Assembly (NCBI GenBank): GCA_037190485.1
Contig: JBBCJB010000032.1
Coordinates: 7,556-71,555 of the forward strand
Direction: 5' to 3'
DNA length: 64,000 nt
Origin: Parapedobacter sp037190485
GTDB taxonomy: Bacteria; Bacteroidota; Bacteroidia; Sphingobacteriales; Sphingobacteriaceae
Shown here: positions 53,617 to 62,679 of the stretch, piece by piece
Layout: each line of letters begins with the position of its first letter
Numbering within the stretch: position 1 is the stretch's first letter
The notes under the pieces: model-generated
The model's input: only the letters and a program-made list of their open reading frames with translations
Told to the model about the DNA's origin: nothing
Database searches by the model: none
Translations under genes and position numbers: made by a program

Positions 53617-54239
53617 TCCGTGAGCAATTCCGCTAAATGCTGGATGTTGTAACTGTCTTCGATGGAAAACGCTTGCCCATCGTAAACAACGCGATAAAGG
53701 GCTGTATTGGTGTGCGGGAAATCATCCATATTCGATATATCCTGCTCGGTAAGCACACAGAGGAGCACTCGCATGGCCCGACCATGCATACAGACCAATA
53801 TGTTTTTATCATCCGAGACAGCAAGGATATCATCCACTGCTTCCCGTTGCCGATCGGCTAATTCGTTGGGTGTTTCACCTCCCTGTACCGCTACGTCCAA
53901 TTCGCCGTTTCGCCATTGCGCTACCAAGGTCTCGAATCCCTCCATGATGTCGGGTGTCTGTTCTTTTCCTTCATAGATGCCCCACCCGATTTCATCAAGC
54001 CCCGCCAACTGACGCATGGGAATGCTTTTATGTAGAAACGGGGCCACGGTCTGGTGCGTGCGCAATAACGTCGAGGTATAAATCCGGTCGAAAGGGACAT
54101 CTTTATACCGTTCGTAAAATGCCGCTGCCTGTTTCCGGCCCATCTCGTTGAGCGGTGAGTCTATGCCCCTTCCCTGTACGATTCCCTTCAGATTGAGGTC
54201 GGTTTGGCCATGGCGAATGATGTAGAGTGTCTTTTCCAA
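53613..54239 (-). CDS. Histidine phosphatase family protein (phosphoglycerate mutase-like)
   Basis: 208 residues. The phosphate-binding RHG motif is YIIRHGQTDLN (His10), with RIYTSTLLRTHQT, GWGIYEGKE and the second His in ILVCMHGRAMRVLL. Probably a broad or specific phosphomonoesterase. The start is TTG; no ATG fits. Lies between mqnA (4-bp overlap) and mqnE (10-nt gap), which hints at a house-cleaning or pathway-linked role, unproven. Confidence 0.88.
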   Translation of the reverse strand: MEKTLYIIRHGQTDLNLKGIVQGRGIDSPLNEMGRKQAAAFYERYKDVPFDRIYTSTLLRTHQTVAPFLHKSIPMRQLAGLDEIGWGIYEGKEQTPDIMEGFETLVAQWRNGELDVAVQGGETPNELADRQREAVDDILAVSDDKNILVCMHGRAMRVLLCVLTEQDISNMDDFPHTNTALYRVVYDGQAFSIEDSYNIQHLAELLTE

Positions 54240-54249
54240 AAATATGTTA

Positions 54250-55458
54250 CTATTTGTCGTTTAGCACGGTCAATTGATAATACCTGGACTGTTTGTCGGA
54301 GGGGCTGGCATCGAATACGACGTCTTTGAAATCAGTCACGACGTTATAAAGCGTATCCCGCTCGACAGGGTGTCTACCAACACCCCGGATCAGTTCGACC
54401 AATTCCTGTGTCGACATCGCCGGATGCTGCTCTTCAGCGCCTGCCATGGAGTAGATCTTGGTCGTGTCATCGAGCGTACCATCGATATCATCGACACCGA
54501 AATTCAACGCGAGTTGTGCCGTTTCGCGACTAATCATCGCCCAATACGCCTTGATATGCGGGAAGTTATCGAGGTAAATACGGCTGATGGCGTAATTTCG
54601 AAGGTCCTCAACGACGCTCGATTCGGGAACCCCAGACATCTGATTGTCCTTGTTCCTGAATTTGAGCGGGATGAATGCCTGGAAGCCCCCCGTCTTGTCT
54701 TGGAGCACACGCAGCCGTTCCAGGTGGTCGACACGGTGCCAGTACGCTTCGATGTGTCCGTAAAGCATGGTGGCGTTCGAATGCATGCCCAACTTATGCC
54801 ACTCCTCATGGATCTGCAACCATTGCTCGGCATTGCATTTGTCTTTTGCAATTCGATCCCGGATTTCCGGATGGAAAATTTCGGCGCCTCCTCCCGGCAA
54901 CGAATCCAAGCCGGCATCCTTCATCATCGCCATACCGGTAGCGTAGTCCACTTTGGCCTTCTTGAAAATATAATGATATTCGACGGGAGTCAACGCCTTG
55001 ACGTGCAGGCTGGGGCGGTGCCGCTTGATCGTGGAAAACAAATCCATGTAAAAAGCCATATCATATTGCGGTAATACGCCGCCTACGATATGCACTTCCG
55101 TTACGGGTTCGCTGTCGTAAGACTTGACCTGACCGAGCATATCGTCCATGGTCGCCTCCCAGCCGTCCGCGCGATGCTTGATCATCCGGGAATAGGAGCA
55201 GAATTTACAATCATACACACAAAGGTTGGTCGGTTCGATGTGGAAGTTCCGGTTAAAATAGGTGATATTTCCATGGCTGCGCTCCCGGATGAAGTTAGCC
55301 AACACCCCCAGGTAACCCAATTCGGCCCGTTCATAAAGCGCAACTCCCTCAGTTTCCTTTATACGCTCACCAAGCCAAACCTTATACGCAATGGATTTCA
55401 ATTCATCGTCAAGCGATTTATTCTCAAATAGGAATGAAAGTTTCCGTTCAGCGTCCAT
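54250..55458 (-). CDS. mqnE: Aminofutalosine synthase MqnE (radical SAM)
   Basis: 402 residues from the ATG at 55456-55458. Radical SAM enzyme that joins 3-enolpyruvyl benzoate to adenosine from SAM to give aminodeoxyfutalosine. The 4Fe-4S cluster motif CxxxCxxC is Cys80, Cys84, Cys87 (NLCVYDCKFCSY). Further family blocks are VTEVHIVGGVLPQYD, DSLPGGGAEIFHPEIR and HSNATMLYGHIEAYW. Head of the mqnE-phosphatase-mqnA-marR transcript; TAAGTTTG lies 21 nt upstream. MqnB, MqnC and MqnD are not in the window. Confidence 0.94.
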   Translation of the reverse strand: MDAERKLSFLFENKSLDDELKSIAYKVWLGERIKETEGVALYERAELGYLGVLANFIRERSHGNITYFNRNFHIEPTNLCVYDCKFCSYSRMIKHRADGWEATMDDMLGQVKSYDSEPVTEVHIVGGVLPQYDMAFYMDLFSTIKRHRPSLHVKALTPVEYHYIFKKAKVDYATGMAMMKDAGLDSLPGGGAEIFHPEIRDRIAKDKCNAEQWLQIHEEWHKLGMHSNATMLYGHIEAYWHRVDHLERLRVLQDKTGGFQAFIPLKFRNKDNQMSGVPESSVVEDLRNYAISRIYLDNFPHIKAYWAMISRETAQLALNFGVDDIDGTLDDTTKIYSMAGAEEQHPAMSTQELVELIRGVGRHPVERDTLYNVVTDFKDVVFDASPSDKQSRYYQLTVLNDK

Positions 55459-55479
55459 ATACCCTACTTCATTGTGAAG

Positions 55480-55487
55480 CAAACTTA
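55480..55487 (-). promoter_or_regulatory. -7 promoter box of the mqnE operon
   Basis: TAAGTTTG on the minus strand, 21 nt before the mqnE ATG; a GTTG about 20 bp upstream may be the -33 element. Confidence 0.45.
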
Positions 55488-55528
55488 CCTAAAAATGAGC
55501 AAAAACACAACACATGGCGTACTGGCCC

Positions 55529-57349
55529 CTAATCAGTGAATTGCTGCATATCGATCAGTCGCTTGTACAGGCCATCATTTGCCAGCAGTTGCTGGTGGGT
55601 ACCCGTTTCCACGATGGTCCCCGCTTCAAGCACGACGATTTTGTCCGCGTTCTGGATGGTGCTCAGTCGGTGGGCGATCACCAAGGTCGTACGGTTTTCC
55701 ATCAGCTTGGCCAATGCCTCCTGGACAAGCTTTTCGGATTCGGTGTCCAGGGCGGAAGTGGCTTCGTCGAGCAGCATGATCGGCGGATTCCGCAACACCG
55801 CGCGCGCGATACAGATCCGTTGTCGCTGACCGCCCGATAACCGTATACCCCGATCGCCGATATACGTATCGTAGCCATGCTCGGTATCCAAGACGAATTC
55901 GTGCGCGTTGGCAATCTTCGCTGCGGCCACCACATCTTCGTGCTGCACGTTTGCCGACCCAAACGCGATATTGTTATAAATGGTATCATTGAAGAGGAAC
56001 GAATCTTGGTTGACCATGCCGATCAAAGCTCTTAAGTCATTGGATTTAACTTCCTTTACATTCACACCATCAAGTTGTACTTCTCCACTATCAACATCCA
56101 TAAACCGCGGGATTAAATCCATAAGGGTTGACTTGCCACCGCCTGAGGGGCCAACCAACGCAACGGTTGTGCCTTTGGATATTTCCAGGTTTACAGACTT
56201 AAGTACCTGCCGATCACCATACGAAAAACAAACACGATCCAAACGGATACCGTCGTTGAAAGCGACAACAGATCGAGCCGTTGGAACGTCAGGCAATTCA
56301 TTCCGCTGATCGACCAGTTCCAGTACACGTTCACCTGCCGCAATACCCGAATGAATGTTACTGAATGAATCGGTAAGGGCTTTTGCCGGTCGCATAACCT
56401 GCGAAAACAAAGCAATGTAACCGATGAAGGCAGCGGCAGAGAGTTCGCCTTCTCCACTTAACACCAGATTTCCTCCATAAAGCAAAATCACCGCAACCAT
56501 CGCCACCCCAAGCAATTCGGACACCGGCGACCCGAGTTGCTGACGCCGGGCCATACGCCTACCAATTTTAGAAAGTAATAGGTTTTCGTTCTGAAACTTA
56601 GTTTTGATGAATTCGGTAGCGTTGAATGCTTTGATAATCTTGACCCCTGACAACGCTTCATCCAGGTAACTGATCATGTTGCCATGAACCTGTTGCGCCA
56701 GGGTGGCTTGCGCCTTCAATCGCTTGACAATACGCGATATGACGAAGGCCGATAAAGGTATGACCAAGACAGCGAACAACGTAAGCTTAACAGAAATCAA
56801 AAACAGTGTTATGATAAAAACGATCAACGTAAGTGGTTCCTTAAAAACTACCTGCAACGTACCCGTAACCGAAAACTGCACTACCTGCACGTCAGACGCT
56901 ATCTTAGAAATGATATCCCCTTTACGTTGATTGCTAAAAAAACCAACATGCAAATCCATTACGTTATCAAACACGGCCTTACGCAAATTCAATAACGTAT
57001 GGATACGGAGATTTTCCATGATACGCTGCGAAAGGTAACGAAAAAGGTTGGCGAGAAATACCGATGTAATAATAATTAAACAAACCCGCTTCAATGCTTC
57101 ATAAGGCCCATATAACAAACTGGCTTCCTGAGCATAGTAATTGAAATATTCAATTACATTATACCAATTTTCTGGCTTTACCAACTCCTGTGCCGCCTCT
57201 GCCGTGCTAAATAATGTGTGCAAAAGCGGAATGACCAACGCCAGGTTAAGTGTGCTGAATATCACGCTCAATAACGTACAGAAGACGTAAGGTATCGCGA
57301 ATTTTCCCAGGGGCTTGGCGTACGCAAGTAAGCGAAAGTAAGTCTTCAT
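55529..57349 (-). CDS. MsbA-like ABC transporter (fused permease and ATPase)
   Basis: 606 residues from the ATG at 57347-57349. N-terminal six-helix exporter domain (about 20-330), then an ATPase domain: Walker A GPSGGGKST, Q-loop MVNQDSFLF, signature LSGGQRQR, Walker B IMLLDEATSALD and H-loop IAHRLSTI. As a homodimer it flips a lipid (lipid A core, or another lipid or drug). An open frame continues to 57535 but would run through the promoter box at 57368-57375. Divergent from the aminotransferase. Confidence 0.93.
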   Translation of the reverse strand: MKTYFRLLAYAKPLGKFAIPYVFCTLLSVIFSTLNLALVIPLLHTLFSTAEAAQELVKPENWYNVIEYFNYYAQEASLLYGPYEALKRVCLIIITSVFLANLFRYLSQRIMENLRIHTLLNLRKAVFDNVMDLHVGFFSNQRKGDIISKIASDVQVVQFSVTGTLQVVFKEPLTLIVFIITLFLISVKLTLFAVLVIPLSAFVISRIVKRLKAQATLAQQVHGNMISYLDEALSGVKIIKAFNATEFIKTKFQNENLLLSKIGRRMARRQQLGSPVSELLGVAMVAVILLYGGNLVLSGEGELSAAAFIGYIALFSQVMRPAKALTDSFSNIHSGIAAGERVLELVDQRNELPDVPTARSVVAFNDGIRLDRVCFSYGDRQVLKSVNLEISKGTTVALVGPSGGGKSTLMDLIPRFMDVDSGEVQLDGVNVKEVKSNDLRALIGMVNQDSFLFNDTIYNNIAFGSANVQHEDVVAAAKIANAHEFVLDTEHGYDTYIGDRGIRLSGGQRQRICIARAVLRNPPIMLLDEATSALDTESEKLVQEALAKLMENRTTLVIAHRLSTIQNADKIVVLEAGTIVETGTHQQLLANDGLYKRLIDMQQFTD

Positions 57350-57367
57350 CAATAATCTACCAAGGCG

Positions 57368-57375
57368 CAAAGGTA
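57368..57375 (-). promoter_or_regulatory. -7 promoter box of the MsbA-like gene
   Basis: TACCTTTG on the minus strand, 18 nt before the ATG at 57349; supports the shorter protein. Confidence 0.45.
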
Positions 57376-57456
57376 CCAAAAAAGAAGGGCTAGCGGCGAA
57401 ATACGAATGCATTAATTGGCGGGTTTTCCTTAATTTAGTCGCCCAAACGTAAAAAA

Positions 57457-58641
57457 ATGCAGATACAAGTCGCCAAACGGTTACAACATACCGAAGAATA
57501 TTATTTTTCAAAGAAACTGCGGGAAATCGACGCACTGAACCAAACCGGCGAACGGGTAATCAACCTGGGGATCGGAAGCCCCGACCTGCCTCCACATCCA
57601 TCGGTAATCGAAACGCTCAATAGGCACGCCGCGCTTCCAAGCACACACGCTTACCAGAATTACAGAGGCGTCCTTCCATTGCGACAGGCCATGGCAGATT
57701 GGTATATACGGCACTATGGCGTTCATGTAGACCCGAACGCAAACGTCTTACCCTTGATGGGTTCAAAAGAAGGCATCGTTCACGTATGCATGACGTACCT
57801 GCAAGAAGGCGACGAAGCGCTAATCCCGAATCCGGGCTACCCCGCGTACGCCGCCGCCGTGCGGTTAAGCGGCGCCTCGGGTGTGCCTTACACCCTCTCA
57901 GCCAAAAACAGCTGGTTGCCGGACTTGGATAAACTCGCAAGTACCGACCTGAGCAAAGTCAAACTGATGTGGCTCAACTACCCACACATGCCTACTGGCA
58001 GTGTCGCCACGGCCGCATTCTTCAAGGAAGCCGTGTCTTTCGCCAAGCAGCACGGCATATTGCTATGCCACGACAATCCGTACAGCTTTATCCTGAACGA
58101 GCACCCACAGAGCCTAATGGCTGTCGAGGGCGCGATGGATGTGGCCATGGAACTCAACTCGCTGAGCAAATCTTCCAATATGGCGGGCTGGCGTGTTGGG
58201 ATGCTTATCGGCGCCGAGACTCGCATCAACGAGGTGATCCGTTTCAAAAGCAACATGGATTCGGGGATGTTCCTGCCCGTACAGCTTGCCGCGGCCCAAG
58301 CGCTATCACTCGGATCGGATTGGTATGCCGGCCTGAACGACACCTATCGCCGTAGACGCGAAAAAGTCTATGTGCTTTTGGATACGCTGGGCTGCAGCTA
58401 CGACCTAGACCAAGTGGGTTTGTTCGTCTGGGCAAAGATTCCTGCCGGATATGCTGACGGCTATGCCTTAAGCGATGAAATACTCCAAAAGGCACGTGTA
58501 TTCATTACACCCGGTGGTATTTTCGGTACCGCCGGCAACTCGTATATCCGGGCAAGCCTATGCGCGGCTGAAAACGTGCTTGACGAAGCAATTATTCGGA
58601 TAGCAAACGCAACGATCAATCAATCATTGGATAACCACTAA
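57457..58641 (+). CDS. Class I/II PLP aminotransferase, probably aromatic amino-acid type
   Basis: 394 residues. Fold-type I aminotransferase: NLGIGSPDLPPHPSVIETLN, AYQNYRGVLPLRQAMADWY, MGSKEGIVHVCMTYL, LNYPHMPTG, LCHDNPYSFI (Asp pairs with PLP) and the Schiff-base Lys in SLSKSSNMAGWRVGM. The sequence is close to LL-diaminopimelate-type/MalY-like transferases, but the next gene is prephenate dehydrogenase (18-nt gap), pointing to tyrosine and phenylalanine synthesis. Substrate is inferred from context. Confidence 0.9.
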   Translation: MQIQVAKRLQHTEEYYFSKKLREIDALNQTGERVINLGIGSPDLPPHPSVIETLNRHAALPSTHAYQNYRGVLPLRQAMADWYIRHYGVHVDPNANVLPLMGSKEGIVHVCMTYLQEGDEALIPNPGYPAYAAAVRLSGASGVPYTLSAKNSWLPDLDKLASTDLSKVKLMWLNYPHMPTGSVATAAFFKEAVSFAKQHGILLCHDNPYSFILNEHPQSLMAVEGAMDVAMELNSLSKSSNMAGWRVGMLIGAETRINEVIRFKSNMDSGMFLPVQLAAAQALSLGSDWYAGLNDTYRRRREKVYVLLDTLGCSYDLDQVGLFVWAKIPAGYADGYALSDEILQKARVFITPGGIFGTAGNSYIRASLCAAENVLDEAIIRIANATINQSLDNH

Positions 58642-58659
58642 ACCAGTAAACAGGAAACA

Positions 58660-59499
58660 ATGAATATCGCCATCGTCGGCATCGGCCTCATCGGAGGCTC
58701 AGCCGCAATCACGCTCAAGGAAAAAAAATTCGCCGAAAAAATCATCGGGGTGGACAAGAACGAAGCCAACCTGAAAAAAGCCTTGCAACTCGGGTTGGTC
58801 GATGAAGCAGCAACACTCGAAGAAGCATTGAGTCGCTGTAAAGTAATCCTGCTGACCATCCCTGTCGACGCCATCCTCAACCTGCTGCCCTCCCTGCTCA
58901 ATCAAGTAACAGACCACGTGGTGATTGATATGGGCTCTACCAAGGAACGCATCCTGCACGCCGTGTCCGACCATGCAAAACGGGGGCGGTTGGTCGCTGC
59001 GCACCCCATGGCCGGTACGGAATACTCAGGCCCTGAAGCCGCCATTCCCAATCTCTTCAAAGGCAAAATGATGGTTTATGTAGATGCGACGAACAGCGAT
59101 GAAGATGCGTTCGATACCGCCGATGCGATAACCGAGCAATTGGAAATGCACACCACGTTCATGAACGCCCGCGAACATGACGTGCACACCGCCTACGTTT
59201 CGCACATCTCGCACATCACCTCGTTCGCACTGGCACTGACCGTATTGGAAAAAGAAAAATCGCAGGGCAGGATATTTGAACTGGCGGGTTCGGGATTTGA
59301 ATCCACCGTACGACTCGCCAAGAGTTCGCCTGAAATGTGGACACCCATTTTCCGACAGAACCGCGAAAACGTACTGGAGGTGCTTCAGGAACACATCAAG
59401 CAACTACAAAATGTCTGGAACGTACTCAATGAAGAGGACTATGAAGGATTCTACAAACTGATCAAGAAATCAAACAAAATACGGAGGATCCTGAAGTAA
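58660..59499 (+). CDS. Prephenate dehydrogenase
   Basis: 279 residues, oxidatively decarboxylates prephenate to 4-hydroxyphenylpyruvate in tyrosine synthesis. Rossmann motif NIAIVGIGLIGGSAAI at the N-terminus, MGSTKERIL, HPMAGTEYSGPEAAIPNLF (catalytic His) and the helical dimer domain with YVSHISHITSFALAL. No chorismate mutase or ACT domain is attached. Ends the two-gene aminotransferase unit, followed by a terminator. Confidence 0.94.
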   Translation: MNIAIVGIGLIGGSAAITLKEKKFAEKIIGVDKNEANLKKALQLGLVDEAATLEEALSRCKVILLTIPVDAILNLLPSLLNQVTDHVVIDMGSTKERILHAVSDHAKRGRLVAAHPMAGTEYSGPEAAIPNLFKGKMMVYVDATNSDEDAFDTADAITEQLEMHTTFMNAREHDVHTAYVSHISHITSFALALTVLEKEKSQGRIFELAGSGFESTVRLAKSSPEMWTPIFRQNRENVLEVLQEHIKQLQNVWNVLNEEDYEGFYKLIKKSNKIRRILK

Positions 59500-59519
59500 G
59501 CGCAACTTCCAAAAGCAAA

Positions 59520-59554
59520 GGGCGATCCAATAGGTTACCGGACCGCCCTTTTTT
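59520..59554 (+). terminator. Rho-independent terminator after the prephenate dehydrogenase gene
   Basis: Stem GGGCGATCC/GGACCGCCC with one mismatch and an 11-nt loop, then TTTTTT, 20 nt after the stop. Confidence 0.75.
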
Positions 59555-59574
59555 GTGGAGGTTGATCGAACTTC

Positions 59575-61518
59575 TTAGAATTCCAACACGGTCACTTCCG
59601 TTCTCCGATTAGCCTGGTGCTCGGCACGTGAACACGGTACGCCATCGGCGCAACGATTCACGAGTTTGGTTTCGCCATATCCCTTGGCCACCATGCGGTC
59701 GCGCGCGATGCCCCTGGTCACCAAGTAATCGACCGCCGATTGCGCCCTCCGCTGCGACAGCGCCTCGTTGTAAGCATGGCTGCCCCGGCTGTCCGTATGG
59801 CTGGAGAGTTCTATCCGCAAGGTCGGATTGTCGCGCAATGTCCGGACGAGTTCGTCCAATATCACTGCCGCATCAGGACGTATGTTGTGTTTGTCGAAGT
59901 CGTAGTAGATGTTCTCCAGCTCGAAGGTCTGCCCTACCGTGAAAACCGGCTCCAGCAACAATGCAACCTCGAGCGTATCCGAACGGGTGATCCCATGCGT
60001 GCTTACCTTTGCCGAATCGGCGTGGTACTTCTCTTTTTGGCCCAATACCGTATAGTCCCTGCCACGTTCGAGCACAAACTCAAACGTACCCAAGTCGCTG
60101 CTGCTTTTCTTGGCCACGATCTCGCGGCTTCCATCGAAAAGCGTAACCGCGGTTGCTGGCAAGCGCTCGCCGGTGGCTTTGTCAGACGTCGTACCCTTTA
60201 AGATGATGACAATCCTGGGGTTCTCATAGGCAAAGGAATAGATGTCGTCGTTCCCTTTGCCGCCGCGCCTGTTGGACGAGAGGAAACCACGGTAGCCGTC
60301 CTCGCTTTCGTCCACCACGACGTAGGCGAAATCGTCGGATGCGCCATTCACGGGATACCTGAGGTTTTCGGGACGGCTCCAATCGCCTTTGCCGCCCGAT
60401 GAGCGGAACACGTCTAATCCGCCCATCCCCGCGAAACCATCGCTGGAGTAATAAAGCGTTCCGTCGGGCGCGATGTTGGGGAATAGTTCGTCCCCAACGC
60501 TGTTGACGGTGGCACCGGCATTGACCGGCGTACCCCAGCTTCCATCCGATTGACGCTCGCTGTACCAGATATCCGTACCGCCCTGCCCACCCGGCATGTC
60601 GCTGACGAAATAAAGCACCTCGTTGTCTGGCGACAATGTGGCATGCCCTACCGAATAGGCATCCGGCTTATTGTGTGCGAAGGGCTCAGCCTCCCACGTG
60701 CCGCCGATTTGCCGATAAACGTACAATTCCAGGGCCTGCGTGCGATACCGCCGTCCCGCTTCACGGGCCTTGATACCGTCCTTCTCCACGTGCGTACGCG
60801 TAATGTAGCGCGTCATGCCGTCTTTTTCGGCGGCAACCGGACCGACATGGTAAGGCACGTCATTGATATCCTGGCCAACCAACGTAGCCCCGGATAGCCT
60901 TCCTTCTGGAGACATCGGTGCGGAATATATACGCAAGAACGCGTTGCCCGTCCATCCGTACTTCTTCACATCGGAGGCATTCGGCTCGCCGGCATAGTAA
61001 ACTTGGCCGCCGACCGGATAGGCCGAAAACTCAGCCAAGGGTGTATTTACTTCCGCCTCATTCCGTATCCGGTGAAGCGTCGGCGTTGCCATCCACACAA
61101 TGGCCGAATCGCACCCAGCGAGTTCCACAGCGACGCTACCGGAATCACCGCTTTTCGTACCGTAGGCTTCAAACTGCTTCCTGGCCTCGGCATAACGACC
61201 ATTGATTTTCAACACCTCGCCGTAGCGGAGCAAGTTGTCTTCATGGCTGTCTGGATCCTGGACGACCCGGGCGTACCAGTTCTCGGCAGATTCGTAGTCA
61301 TTCATCTTGAAGTAACTATCGGCCAGGCGCTCAAGATCCCGTAAACGCGGTTTACGGGTGTCTACCAACTTCGTATAGATTTTCGCGGCATTCGCGTACT
61401 CGTATCGCCGATACAGCTCTTCCGCACGATCGCGAAGACTAGGTTGCTCCTGCGCAACGGCCGCACTCCCGAACACCGTGATAAGGCCAACCAATACGCT
61501 TAAGTATATATTTTTCAT
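59575..61518 (-). CDS. OmpA-family protein with TPR and beta-propeller domains (PorE-like)
   Basis: 647 residues from the ATG at 61516-61518 (ATG 61524 possible); longer frames overlap the upstream PorP gene. Signal peptide MKNIYLSVLVGLITVFGSAAVAQ; TPR-like helices about 25-130 (AEELYRRYEYANAAKIYTKL); PD40/WD40-type propeller about 150-440 (GHATLSPDNEVLYFVSDMPG and repeats); a carboxypeptidase-regulatory-like domain about 450-520; and a C-terminal OmpA peptidoglycan-binding domain (YYDFDKHNIRPDAAVILDEL, SHTDSRGSHAYNEALSQRRA). This is the layout of type IX secretion PorE-like proteins. It follows PorP in one cluster. Confidence 0.9.
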   Translation of the reverse strand: MKNIYLSVLVGLITVFGSAAVAQEQPSLRDRAEELYRRYEYANAAKIYTKLVDTRKPRLRDLERLADSYFKMNDYESAENWYARVVQDPDSHEDNLLRYGEVLKINGRYAEARKQFEAYGTKSGDSGSVAVELAGCDSAIVWMATPTLHRIRNEAEVNTPLAEFSAYPVGGQVYYAGEPNASDVKKYGWTGNAFLRIYSAPMSPEGRLSGATLVGQDINDVPYHVGPVAAEKDGMTRYITRTHVEKDGIKAREAGRRYRTQALELYVYRQIGGTWEAEPFAHNKPDAYSVGHATLSPDNEVLYFVSDMPGGQGGTDIWYSERQSDGSWGTPVNAGATVNSVGDELFPNIAPDGTLYYSSDGFAGMGGLDVFRSSGGKGDWSRPENLRYPVNGASDDFAYVVVDESEDGYRGFLSSNRRGGKGNDDIYSFAYENPRIVIILKGTTSDKATGERLPATAVTLFDGSREIVAKKSSSDLGTFEFVLERGRDYTVLGQKEKYHADSAKVSTHGITRSDTLEVALLLEPVFTVGQTFELENIYYDFDKHNIRPDAAVILDELVRTLRDNPTLRIELSSHTDSRGSHAYNEALSQRRAQSAVDYLVTRGIARDRMVAKGYGETKLVNRCADGVPCSRAEHQANRRTEVTVLEF

Positions 61519-61582
61519 TGTCATCAGATTAAGAAAAAATGATCGATGAATTCGTTGCATGACTATCATCCGTTGATTGAAC

Positions 61583-62593
61583 CTAAAAAAACCGCGGACT
61601 GAGCAATCGTTGCGCTTGCTTGCCAAAAGTGATGCCCAAAGTCAACTCATGCGATCCGTTTTGGACATTGGATAACCGACTGACGATATGGTCATACGAA
61701 TAACCTATCCGTAAGGCGTTGGTTACATAAATCTGGGTGACCGCGGAGAACGAATTGCGACCGCTTAAACTGTTTCCGCTCACGCGGTTGTATTGGCGTT
61801 CGAACACCGTAACACCCGTGCGCCATCCTCCACCGATCCAGAACCGATCACCAAAAATGAACATCGCGTTTAGATCGAGGCTGGTCGGACCCTTGAAATC
61901 TTCCTTGACCAACAGACTGGGCCGCAGCTTCAAACCTTGGGAGAGATCGAATAACGCACCGCCGATGAAATAAATATGCCTTTTGCGGCGAATATTGTCT
62001 GTCGTCGTGTTATCCCAACGAAAGATGTTGTTACTTTGGTCCCCTGAAAGCAAATCCATGACGGATACCCCTGCATACCAACGGGGATTGTAATAATAAA
62101 CGCCGAACCGGATATCAGGAACCCAGTTGCTGATCTTGCCTGTCGGAACGACTTGGTCTCCGCCTTCAATCGGATCGAGGATGGTTCCGTCCAGACTGTA
62201 TTGTGTCACCCCGGCGCCAATCCCGAAACTCAACCGTTGGGTATCTTCTTCGTTTAACCGTAGGCGAAACGCATAGTTTGCGTAAGCCGAGGTTGCGGAT
62301 TGTGGACCGAGCTCGTCTGCCGTCAATTGGAATCCCAAGCCATGTCGTTTGGCGATGGGATCCAAGATGCCGTCGATGGAGAGCAACCCCGTCTGGGGTG
62401 CGCCTTCGAGGCCAACCCACTGGCTGCGTAGTCCCAACTGGCCGTACCACTCTTCCTTATAGCCTGTGTAAGCCGGGTTCACGCTCATCGAGTTGAAGAT
62501 ATACTGCGTGAATTGGATGTTCTGTTGCGCATAGGCATTCTTTACCAAGGACATGCCTGCTGCGAGTACCAGTGTTTTAATGATGTGCTTCAT
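61583..62593 (-). CDS. PorP/SprF family type IX secretion outer-membrane protein
   Basis: 336 residues from the ATG at 62591-62593, with signal peptide MKHIIKTLVLAAGMSLVKNAYA. Family signature IQFTQYIFNSMSVNPAYTGY right after the signal, then alternating beta-strand barrel sequence (VPDIRFGVYYYNPRWYAGVS) and a C-terminal ELTLGITFGK strand. PorP/SprF proteins anchor T9SS substrates with type B sorting domains at the outer membrane. Its cluster partner at 62680 carries that domain. Confidence 0.93.
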   Translation of the reverse strand: MKHIIKTLVLAAGMSLVKNAYAQQNIQFTQYIFNSMSVNPAYTGYKEEWYGQLGLRSQWVGLEGAPQTGLLSIDGILDPIAKRHGLGFQLTADELGPQSATSAYANYAFRLRLNEEDTQRLSFGIGAGVTQYSLDGTILDPIEGGDQVVPTGKISNWVPDIRFGVYYYNPRWYAGVSVMDLLSGDQSNNIFRWDNTTTDNIRRKRHIYFIGGALFDLSQGLKLRPSLLVKEDFKGPTSLDLNAMFIFGDRFWIGGGWRTGVTVFERQYNRVSGNSLSGRNSFSAVTQIYVTNALRIGYSYDHIVSRLSNVQNGSHELTLGITFGKQAQRLLSPRFF

Positions 62594-62679
62594 AGCTTTC
62601 TGTTTGTTTGGATAATGCATCCTGGCCGCTGAAGAGCCAGGATGCGTGCTCCATGTATTATTCCCTAGATTTCCGAGAT

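Noticed and set aside
57350..57535. 62-residue N-terminal extension of the MsbA-like protein
   Set aside because: It runs through the -7 box at 57368-57375 and shows no homology.
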